Below the pieces are notes generated by a model, which was given only the letters and a program-made list of their open reading frames with translations, did no database searches and had not been told where the DNA came from. Source: Lachnospiraceae bacterium (GTDB taxonomy: Bacteria > Bacillota > Clostridia > Lachnospirales > Lachnospiraceae). Taken from it: a stretch of 59,120 bases of DNA. Shown here in pieces: positions 52,973 through 59,120 of this stretch (its first letter is position 1; every line of letters begins with the position of its first letter). The position numbers and the translations under genes are program-made. Location of the stretch: NCBI GenBank assembly GCA_017474455.1, contig JAFVHP010000028.1, positions 1 through 59,120 on the forward strand, read 5' to 3'.

Positions 52973-53683
52973 TTACTTCAGGCTTTCGATCCAGGACTGA
53001 AGGTCCGCTTCCGATACATTGCCGCCAAAGCGCTTTCCATCCAGCCAGTTCCCGCTGCCTGCAAGCGCTTCCATATTCGGGCCGCTGCGGCCGATACCGC
53101 TGCTGGAAGACGTGCAGAACGGGACCACCGTGATCCCTTCAAAGCTGTATTTCTCGACAAAGGTATCCAGTATACGCGGCTCTTCGCCCCACCAGATGGG
53201 GAAGCCAAGATAAACAGTCGTATAGCCCTCCAGTGAAATATCCTCACTTCCGATCTCTGGACGGACACTCTTATCATTTTGTTCTTTCGTGGAGCGGCTG
53301 TTTCGATCATTCCAGTTCAGGTCCGCATCCGAATACGGCTCTGCCGGAAGGATCTCGTACAGATCGCCGCCGGTGATCGCAGCGATCTTTTCGGCAACGC
53401 CCTTTGTGGTACCGGTGGCGGAGAAATAGGCCACCAGGACATCCGAATGAGCCGTTGTGCCGCCGCTCTCGGAATCTGTGTCATTCGATGAGGTATCGGA
53501 AGATGCCTCTGTATCCGCAGACACGCTTTCCGATCCTGCAGTATCTGTGTTTTCTGCTGTTTCTTTCTCTCCCTCTGTTACAGCCTGTGCCTCTTTCATT
53601 TCTGCCTTTGCATTATTTCCGCAGGCCGCAAGAGAAGTAAGCAGAAGAGCAGCCATCATAATAATTGAAAGGATTCTTTTCAT
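52973..53683 (-). CDS. Membrane-anchored flavodoxin-like lipoprotein
   Basis: 236 residues. Lipobox SLAAC (Cys21), a Ser/Thr/Glu-rich linker (about 25-78), then a flavodoxin fold: VLVAYFSATGTTKGVAEKIA (phosphate loop SATGTT), VYLGFPIWWGEEPRILDTF and a C-terminal TSSSSGIGRSGPN loop. Close to the flavodoxins often found beside aldo/keto reductases and DUF4405 proteins in gut Clostridia. Sits outside the membrane, which is unusual for a flavodoxin. RBS GGAGGTTTG. Confidence 0.88.
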   Translation of the reverse strand: MKRILSIIMMAALLLTSLAACGNNAKAEMKEAQAVTEGEKETAENTDTAGSESVSADTEASSDTSSNDTDSESGGTTAHSDVLVAYFSATGTTKGVAEKIAAITGGDLYEILPAEPYSDADLNWNDRNSRSTKEQNDKSVRPEIGSEDISLEGYTTVYLGFPIWWGEEPRILDTFVEKYSFEGITVVPFCTSSSSGIGRSGPNMEALAGSGNWLDGKRFGGNVSEADLQSWIESLK

Positions 53684-53709
53684 TGATCTTTTTCAAACCT
53701 CCGTTTATT

Positions 53710-54758
53710 TCAGTTAGCTGTTATCTTCTGGTCGCCTGTGGACCAGACGTGTTTTTCTTTTGCGGCGGCGGGCTTATTTTGCGCCATAACGCCCGCTAAC
53801 GGATGCGGCACGTATGGCTCTTCCAACCAGGCAATTTCGTCACTGGTCAGCTCCAGTTCCACTGCCTTTGCCGCGCCTTCGATATGGTGAAGCTTCGTCG
53901 CGCCGACGACAGGGGATGTTACCTTGGTGAGCAGCCAGGCGAGAGAGACCTCCGTCATGCTCACGCCGTGCTTTTCTGCCAGTTCTGCAACACGGGCGAT
54001 GATCACGTTATCCTGCGCGGCCGTGGCGTCATATTTGAATTTTGCATAGGCATCTTCCTCGGCACGCTTCGTCCCGCCTTCTCCGGGGAGTCTTGAAAGC
54101 CTGCCGGATGCCAGGGCGCTGTAGGGCGTAAGAGCGATATTCTCTTCATTGCAGTAAGGAACCATTTCCCGTTCTTCTTCGCGGAAGATCAGGTTGTAAT
54201 GCCCCTGGATGGAGACGAACTTTGCAAAGCCTTCCTTTTACGCCAGGGCATTGGCCTTGGCGAGCTGCCAGGCAAAGCAGTTGGAAATGCCGATATATCT
54301 GGCTTTCCCTGCCTTCACGATACGGTTCAGGCCCTCCATGATATCTTCGATGGGCGTCTGCCAGTCCCACATGTGGTAGATATACAGATCCACATAGTCC
54401 ATGCCGAGATTCTTAAGGCTTGTGTCGATCATGTTCCCGATGTGCTGCTGGCCGCTCACGCCTTTTTCGATCTCATCCTGCGTTCTCGGCAGGAACTTGG
54501 TGGCAACGACCACTTCGTCACGCTTCGCAAAATCCCTCAGGGCACGGCCTACATACTGCTCGCTGGTGCCGCTCTGATAAGCGATGGCCGTATCATAGAA
54601 GTTGACGCCGAGCTCCAGCCCCGCTTGATGATCTCTCTTGAATGCTCCTCGTCAATAGTCCAGCTGTGCTGGCCTCGCCCGGCATCCCCGAATCCCATGC
54701 AGCCCATGCAGATCCGGGATACGGTCAGGTCTGAATTGCCAAGTTTCGTATATTTCAT
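53710..54758 (-). pseudogene. Aldo/keto reductase, broken by a frameshift and a stop
   Basis: Intact N-terminus from ATG 54758 (KYTKLGNSDLTVSRICMGC) to REIIKR, where one base is missing in a G-run near 54629; restoring it reads GLELGVNFYDTAIAYQSGTS. The frame then runs through VVVATKFLPRTQDE and YVDLYIYHMWDWQTPIEDIM until an in-frame TAA at 54236-54238, after which KEGFAKFVSIQGHYN continues in the same frame to 53710. So there are two lesions in an otherwise complete NADPH-dependent AKR of about 350 residues. Most likely non-functional. Confidence 0.88.
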
Positions 54759-54811
54759 AAGACAGTTATTCCTTTCTTTTACTGTAATTGATATCGATCG
54801 CTGTCCGTCTT

Positions 54812-55435
54812 TTACCTGCCCAGCAGCCGGATCAGGCAGCTGTAGGTGAGTTCATAAATACTTTGATATATGTAGTCGATCCCTGCTTCCTTCATGGCGG
54901 CCCTCTGTTTTTCTGTGACTGCTGTATACGGGTATATCCCAAACATGAAAGGGTAGAAGGTATAAATGAAGTTCCGGATCTCTGCCGCACTCATGTCCGG
55001 ACAGAACTTTGTGAGAAGCATGCGCATAAGCTGCATGGAACGTCCGTATGATTGTTTGAAGTCTGTCAGCAGCTCCTGGCGGCTGTTTGCTTCCATATCG
55101 TAATTGTTCATGGAAAGAAGTTTTAAGAGCTGTTCCCGTCCTGATAGAGACGAAGCGATCTTGTCTGATAACTCTGCTTTCGTCATCTGCTCATTGCCAT
55201 TCAGTATGGCAGTCAGGTCTTCATTCCAGCGGTCGTATTCCCTTTGAAAGAGTCCCAGAAAGATCTCTTCCTTTGTTTCAAAGTAGTTATAGATGGTGGG
55301 ACGGGAAAAGGACGTGAGATTTCCGATCTCCTTCAGCGTGATCTCCCGGAAACTCATCGTCTGATAGAGCTGCTCACAGGCATTGATGATCTCTTCCCGC
55401 TTCTGCGTGATCTGTTCCAGTGTAACTTTTCTCAT
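54812..55435 (-). CDS. TetR-family regulator
   Basis: 207 residues. N-terminal helix-turn-helix: REEIINACEQLYQTMSF, EITLKEIGNLTSFSRPTIYN with YFETKEEIF after it. The C-terminal helical domain has no recognised ligand class. First gene of the minus-strand redox cluster. Two copies of CTGACAnCGTGTCA lie in its promoter (55466-55516), so it is very probably autoregulated and controls the AKR-flavodoxin genes downstream. Confidence 0.92.
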   Translation of the reverse strand: MRKVTLEQITQKREEIINACEQLYQTMSFREITLKEIGNLTSFSRPTIYNYFETKEEIFLGLFQREYDRWNEDLTAILNGNEQMTKAELSDKIASSLSGREQLLKLLSMNNYDMEANSRQELLTDFKQSYGRSMQLMRMLLTKFCPDMSAAEIRNFIYTFYPFMFGIYPYTAVTEKQRAAMKEAGIDYIYQSIYELTYSCLIRLLGR

Positions 55436-55465
55436 GATTCAAGACCTCATCACTGTTCACATATG

Positions 55466-55516
55466 CTGACATCGTGTCAGTATCCTTATTATGCGTGCAC
55501 TCTGACACCGTGTCAA
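55466..55516 (-). promoter_or_regulatory. TetR promoter with two palindromic operators
   Basis: On the minus strand: TTGACA (55516-55511), 17-base spacer, CATAAT (55493-55488). Operator 1, CTGACACCGTGTCAA (55502-55516), covers the -35. Operator 2, CTGACATCGTGTCAG (55466-55480), lies just past the -10. The two share TGACAnCGTGTCA, an odd-length palindrome with centre spacing of 36 bases. Confidence 0.85.
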
Positions 55517-56151
55517 TATGTTTCGAATACTTATTTCCTGCTCATTGTGCAAATATGTACAAAGTCACAAAAGGGTTGGTGAATAAATACGGATTTATTC
55601 ACCTGCCCGGAGACGCGCATATCAGTTCTGATCGACATACACATATTGAATACTTCATTATTGACAGCCTATATGTACTGTTTTGATCCTTGCTGGAAAG
55701 AATATACATATTGAAGACCTTTAATAGGGAAATCAGTATTGGGTGCCCGATGACAGTATTGCCGTGATATACATATATAGTAGAGAAGAAGTGTGCTTCA
55801 ATATGTGAATCATCAGGTCAGCCTGCAGCCTGAGAACCGATCGACCTGTGTAATGCCGTCTTATCATATGTATTATTCGGATACGTATTGATCAGTGGTA
55901 CAGACATGATACTTATTCTATAATTATTAATATGTATTTTGGGCTTCCGGGACAGAAAACCGTACATATCAGGTTTTCAATTTTATGGATTCAGGCTGTA
56001 TAAAGACCCCGAGGCCAGGGCGGCAGCCATAACCGCAGCAACAATTCTCAACAAAGGCAGCAGCAACGACCGCAGCATTACCGAAGCAAAGACCGCAGTA
56101 AAAACAGCAGTAACAGTGACAGCATTGATGAAAGACATGAGGGCACGAAAA
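55517..56151. other. AT-rich intergenic region with ACATATTGAA motifs
   Basis: Composition changes abruptly to AT-rich between about 55530 and 55940. Copies of ACATATTGAA occur at 55641 and 55706 and inverted at about 55798, with TTGATC or TGATCG phrases 15-25 bases before. The same motif pair occurs at 14164-14420. From about 56010 to 56120 the sequence becomes a GCAGYAAC-type degenerate repeat. The open frame from 55939 into the next gene is not supported by an RBS. Confidence 0.55.
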
Positions 56152-56655
56152 ATGAGCGGAAATAATCAGATCCAGATGCCGCAGATGCCGAAGGAAGCGG
56201 CCTACGGCCTTGTGGAACAGTTCAGGACGCTGGGAAAGCGTGTTGCCTTCCCGGGGCATGATATCGTCCTTGACCCGGAGAACGGATGCCTGCAGTTTGA
56301 GCTCAGGGATCCGTGGTATACCAATATCCCGGTAGCATGTGTGGAAGACATCAAACTTACGCTGGACGGCAGGGAGATACCCGCGGACAGCATCGAATTC
56401 GTGATCAGGGATATGGCCATTCCCTTCCGGTACGCAGTGAATCTTCACGAGCTCATCTGGAGCATGGGCGAGATCGCTGTTATACGGGCGAAAACAGACG
56501 TTTCCGGACTGAAGGCCGGCAGCAGCTGCCGGATGGAACTGGAGTTTGAGATCCGGACACCCTTTGAGGGATACCATCTTCCGAACAACCGGATACGGTA
56601 TCTGTTTGACGAGACAATGACGTTTGTCGGGAAAGAAGGGGGGATGCAGTCATGA
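56152..56655 (+). CDS. C-glycoside deglycosidase beta-subunit-like protein (DUF6379)
   Basis: 167 residues from ATG 56152 (GAGGG 9 bases upstream); longer in-frame starts would add a low-complexity Ala/Thr extension. Beta-sandwich pattern of the CGDB/DUF6379 domain: FELRDPWYTNIPVACVEDIK, LTLDGREIPADSIEFVIRD, LIWSMGEIAVIRAK, GLKAGSSCRMELEFEIRTP and a closing strand. In characterised enzymes this small subunit forms a complex with a TIM-barrel alpha subunit and together they cleave the C-C bond of 3-oxo-C-glycosides. The next gene, overlapping by 4 bases, is such a TIM barrel. Family call is by pattern; substrate unknown. Confidence 0.75.
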   Translation: MSGNNQIQMPQMPKEAAYGLVEQFRTLGKRVAFPGHDIVLDPENGCLQFELRDPWYTNIPVACVEDIKLTLDGREIPADSIEFVIRDMAIPFRYAVNLHELIWSMGEIAVIRAKTDVSGLKAGSSCRMELEFEIRTPFEGYHLPNNRIRYLFDETMTFVGKEGGMQS

Positions 56656-57452
56656 AAAGAGGGATAAGCCTTTACAGCTTCAGCGGAGACATCCAGACCG
56701 GCGCCATGACTGTGGAAGACGCGATCCGGTACAGCGCGGAGCTGGGAGCCGACGGTATAGAGATCGTAGCCGAACAGCACCTGCCCGGCTGGCCCAACGT
56801 GAGCGCGGACAGGCTGCTTTCCATCAGAAGGCTCTGCAGCGAGCTCGGACTGGAGATATTCTGCTTCAGTATTTACCTGAATTCACTCAACCGTTCCGAC
56901 AGGCCGGCGACCGACGACGAATACGTGGAAATGATGAGAAGGGGCATCGCCGCCTGCATGGTCCTCGGAACAAAGATCATAAGGCCCGCGTATTTCCCCA
57001 AGTCGCCCGAACACCTGGCTTCGCTGGTCGAACGCTGCATTCCCATGCTGAAAGACGCGGGAGTCGTCTGGGCAGTGGAACTGCACGCCCCGTTCCCGCC
57101 GGCGTTTTATACGCAGACACTGGAAGCGGTCGATTCACCCTGGTTCCGGCTGATCCCGGATTTCTCCTGCTGGCAGAAAGCAGGCGCGGCGGGACACTTC
57201 CAGGCGAACGACCCGTCCACGCTGATCCCGCTCCTCAAATGGACGGTGCACATCCATGCCAAAGGGCATACCTTCGATGAAAACGGCGAAGAACCCAACA
57301 CGCCTTATAAAGAGCTGATCGCCATCCTGAAGGAACACGGTTACGAAGGCAGCATCGTGGCGGAGAGCGAAGGCTGGATCTTCAATTACCATCCGACGAA
57401 AGAAGTGACGAAGACGCACTTCGAGCTGCTGAAAAGATACATAGACGCATAG
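56652..57452 (+). CDS. TIM-barrel sugar isomerase/epimerase-like protein, probable C-deglycosidase alpha subunit
   Basis: 266 residues, AP endonuclease 2/xylose isomerase-like barrel. Predicted divalent-metal ligands: Glu143 (WAVELHAP), Asp170 (LIPDFSCW), His202 (VHIHAKGH) and Glu238 or Glu240 (VAESEGW). His145 near Glu143 is a candidate acid/base. Start ATG overlaps the beta-like gene stop (ATGA). Alone it would be annotated as a sugar phosphate isomerase/epimerase, but paired with a DUF6379 gene it fits the alpha subunit of C-glycoside deglycosidases. No oxidoreductase making the 3-oxo sugar and no transporter lie in the window. Confidence 0.8.
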   Translation: MKRGISLYSFSGDIQTGAMTVEDAIRYSAELGADGIEIVAEQHLPGWPNVSADRLLSIRRLCSELGLEIFCFSIYLNSLNRSDRPATDDEYVEMMRRGIAACMVLGTKIIRPAYFPKSPEHLASLVERCIPMLKDAGVVWAVELHAPFPPAFYTQTLEAVDSPWFRLIPDFSCWQKAGAAGHFQANDPSTLIPLLKWTVHIHAKGHTFDENGEEPNTPYKELIAILKEHGYEGSIVAESEGWIFNYHPTKEVTKTHFELLKRYIDA

Positions 57453-57464
57453 TACTGAGGACAG

Positions 57465-58091
57465 ATGGGAGAAGGGGAACAGAAACTTTACCCGGCGGTG
57501 ACGGCTCTGACAGCCGTTAACGTGGTTATATTCTTCGCAGGGCTTATCATCCGGCCGCTGGGTGATCTGTTTTATACAAAAGGGATCCTGGACAGTGCCG
57601 CGCTGTTTGCCGGCGGCGAGTGGTACAGGCTCATTACCTCCATGTTCCTGCATGCAGATATGAACCATCTGGTATCCAACATGCTGGTGCTGTTCTTTGC
57701 GGGCGGCGAGGTTGAAAAAAGGACGGGGACCTTCTCCTTCGTCATCCTGTATTTCCTGACCGGCCTGTGCGGCAATCTGCTTTCTGTCCTGAACAGTGTC
57801 CGGCTTGCGGAGCGTCACATGTCCCTTGGCGCGAGCGGGGCGGTATTCGGAATGCTTGGCGCCCTCGCCCTGTTCACGTTCCTGAACAGGAAGAACCTGC
57901 AGAGGGGATCGCTTATGAGGCTCGGGTTCGGCATCGCGCTCAGCCTGTATGCCGGAAGCGTGACCCCGGCTAACGACCAGACAGCACACATCGGCGGCTT
58001 CATAAGCGGTATAATATATGCGGCGGCAATAAGCCTGATCCCCGGGCAGCGCAGCCCGCGGGACGGGGACCGTGACAGGACATACAGATAA
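57465..58091 (+). CDS. Rhomboid-family intramembrane serine protease
   Basis: 208 residues, six helices. WYRLITSMFLHADMNHLVSN contains the L1-loop and HxxxN motif of helix 2, SLGASGAVFGMLGAL holds catalytic Ser124 (GASG) and AHIGGFISG holds His175, so the Ser-His dyad is intact. Cleaves membrane-protein substrates within the bilayer. Starts 13 bases after the C-deglycosidase alpha gene, so it may be cotranscribed although unrelated in function. Confidence 0.92.
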   Translation: MGEGEQKLYPAVTALTAVNVVIFFAGLIIRPLGDLFYTKGILDSAALFAGGEWYRLITSMFLHADMNHLVSNMLVLFFAGGEVEKRTGTFSFVILYFLTGLCGNLLSVLNSVRLAERHMSLGASGAVFGMLGALALFTFLNRKNLQRGSLMRLGFGIALSLYAGSVTPANDQTAHIGGFISGIIYAAAISLIPGQRSPRDGDRDRTYR

Positions 58092-58127
58092 TAGAAGCAC
58101 GATAATAATGAAAAAAGGAGCAGTGAA

Positions 58128-58538
58128 ATGAAAAAAGACGACTGCATTTTCTGCAGGATAGCAAACGGTGAGATCCCTTCGCGTACGGTATATGAAGACT
58201 ATGCCGTCAGAGTCATCCTTGACCTTTCCCCGTCGACCAGGGGCCATGCCCTGATCCTCCCCAAAGACCATTTCGATGACCTGTATGAGATCTCGGATGA
58301 ATATCTGATCCATATAGCGGCAGTGTCGAAAAAGGTCGCGCTTCTCATGAAGGAAAGGCTTGGGACCGATGGTCTCAACATCATCCAGAACAACGGGGAA
58401 ACAGCCGGCCAGACGGTAAGGCATTATCACATGCACTGCATTCCCAGATACCAGGGAGACGGCCAGGAAATGCTCTGGGAGCCGCACACCCTTCCGGACG
58501 GGGAAATGGATGAGATCCTTAAAAAGCTGACTGATTGA
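58128..58538 (+). CDS. HIT-family hydrolase
   Basis: 136 residues. N-terminus DCIFCRIANGEIPSRTVYED is typical of the HinT/HIT branch. The catalytic histidine triad is HYHMHCIP. Hydrolyses nucleoside phosphoramidates or dinucleotide substrates. RBS AAAGGAGCAG. Confidence 0.95.
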   Translation: MKKDDCIFCRIANGEIPSRTVYEDYAVRVILDLSPSTRGHALILPKDHFDDLYEISDEYLIHIAAVSKKVALLMKERLGTDGLNIIQNNGETAGQTVRHYHMHCIPRYQGDGQEMLWEPHTLPDGEMDEILKKLTD

Positions 58539-58624
58539 CAAACCGGAGGTGCTTAAGTATAATCTTAATGCTTACAGAAGATATGTAGGCGAATGAACTG
58601 AATATTATCAATTGGTTCAGGCGA

Positions 58625-58712
58625 GGAGAAATACTCAAGAGGCTGAAGAGGCGCCCCTGCTAAGGGTGTAGGTCGGGAGACCGGCGCGCGGGTTCAAATC
58701 CCGCTTTCTCCG
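58625..58712 (+). tRNA. tRNA-Ser(GCU)
   Basis: Acceptor stem GGAGAAA (58625-58631) pairs with TTTCTCC (58705-58711), discriminator G58712. The anticodon loop CTGCTAA (58657-58663) carries GCT. The long variable arm GTCGGGAGACCGGC and T-loop GGTTCAAATCC complete a class II serine tRNA. CCA is not encoded. An ACCGGCAG...CTGCCGG hairpin follows. Confidence 0.95.
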
Positions 58713-58724
58713 GAAGGCAAAAGA

Positions 58725-58757
58725 CCGGCAGGTATCCACTACTGCCGGCCTTAGTTT
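58725..58757 (+). terminator. Terminator after tRNA-Ser
   Basis: CCGGCAG (58725-58731) and CTGCCGG (58742-58748), followed by CCTTAGTTTT. Confidence 0.75.
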
Positions 58758-58906
58758 TCAAAAGAGCACCTTAAGAACAGAATACAGCGACGGATTTCCG
58801 AAAGAAATTTTCAACAAGATGTTGGGGTCGGAAAAGGTTTTTTGACGGTTCGGTACCATATCTGGTCCGGGTGAAAAAAAGTCCTGAAAAAGTTTAAAAA
58901 CAGGGC

Positions 58907-58935
58907 TTGACTTCAAAATCAAAGCGTTGTATGAT
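58907..58935 (+). promoter_or_regulatory. Strong promoter, probably of an rRNA operon
   Basis: TTGACT (58907-58912), 17-base spacer, TATGAT (58930-58935), preceded by an A/T-rich UP-like tract (GAAAAAGTTTAAAAAC, 58887-58902). Confidence 0.8.
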
Positions 58936-59120
58936 GTCAAAGTTGCTTCCCACGGAAGCAGCCCTGAAGGGAAGAAAAACCCGGAAGGGAGAGCACATTC
59001 AAAAGAGAATTAAAGATAACCAGACAGAAATGCAACCCTGAAAATATTCTTTAAAAAGAAGCCTCAAAAGAGGCAGCAGCGAAAGCTGCAAGAGAGTATC
59101 TTTCAGAGAACAGAATCCAG
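58936..59120 (+). other. Structured leader, probable rRNA operon 5' region
   Basis: No ORF. Hairpins GCTTCC-CAC-GGAAGC (58945-58959), GCCTC-AAAA-GAGGC (59061-59074) and GCAGC-GAAA-GCTGC (59076-59089, GNRA loop) stack closely, with a boxA-like ATTCTTTAAAA (59046-59056) before them. This, together with the strong promoter and the adjacent tRNA gene, is the usual architecture upstream of a 16S rRNA gene, which would start just past the window edge. Confidence 0.65.

Noticed and set aside
55939-56151. N-terminal extension of the DUF6379 protein
   Set aside because: No RBS, and the extension is low-complexity Ala/Thr/Lys repeat; ATG 56152 has a good RBS and gives the family length.
57135-58541. 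Minus-strand frame of 468 codons over three genes
   Set aside because: It runs across the TIM barrel, rhomboid and HIT genes, all with intact motifs on the plus strand.

Overview
The window looks like chromosomal DNA from a Gram-positive, low-motility gut-type Clostridia bacterium, most likely Lachnospiraceae or a close relative. The reasons are a G+C content clearly above 50%, strong AGGAGG-type ribosome binding sites with frequent TTG and GTG starts, many lipobox lipoproteins, a Gram-positive Tad locus without a secretin, Spy0128-type surface protein domains, an LtaS-like polymer synthase, and several protein families (DUF5702, DUF6382-FHA, YkvI-like, His-rich MarR) that I associate with that group. 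Family assignments come from reading motifs; no search was run.

Layout. 1-7.3 kb: a giant surface adhesin or pilin (5' end outside the window) made of Spy0128-like isopeptide repeats, a transglutaminase-like lipoprotein, and a broken duplicate of the adhesin 3' end. 7.4-14.0 kb: an LprI-like lipoprotein, a MalY-type C-S lyase, a polar amino-acid (probably cystine) ABC transporter and an M20 amidohydrolase, which together look like a sulfur amino-acid uptake and use module. 14.0-14.6 kb: AT-rich scar with transposon-end-like repeats. 14.6-15.4 kb: an SGNH lipoprotein (minus strand). 15.7-25.9 kb: an eleven-gene Tad/Flp pilus operon with two prepilin peptidases, an unusual TadC with an extracytoplasmic domain, pilin-like proteins and a DUF6382-FHA protein. 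26.0-27.4 kb: dapA and a small membrane protein.

27.5-36.4 kb: an envelope glycopolymer region with an LtaS-like phosphotransferase coupled to a diacylglycerol-kinase-like gene, a GT2 glycosyltransferase, a sialyltransferase-like (GT52-like) protein, a PseA/WbpG-like sugar amidotransferase and a DUF6044-like membrane protein. 36.5-44.4 kb: mixed metabolic and envelope genes: MBL hydrolase, a MATE exporter with one frameshift, a flavodoxin-fold reductase, a Dabb protein, a YkvI-like permease and a secreted histidine-phosphatase fusion. 44.7-50.1 kb: a His-rich, Cys-headed MarR regulator, then a second MarR gene with its own palindromic operator, driving a heterodimeric ABC exporter.

50.2-55.5 kb (minus strand): a TetR gene with two matching operators, a doubly broken aldo/keto reductase, a flavodoxin lipoprotein, a DUF4405 membrane protein, a DUF362 lipoprotein and a DUF318/ArsP-like permease. 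56.1-57.5 kb: two overlapping genes that look like the beta and alpha subunits of a C-glycoside deglycosidase, the most interesting enzymatic candidate. 57.5-58.7 kb: rhomboid protease, HIT protein and tRNA-Ser(GCU). The right edge has a strong promoter and structured leader that look like the start of an rRNA operon whose 16S gene lies just outside.

The strongest leads are the C-glycoside deglycosidase pair, the metal-sensor-like MarR protein, the Tad locus variants, the giant adhesin with its silent 3' copy, and a recurring pattern of degenerate short-repeat insertions inside otherwise conserved proteins.
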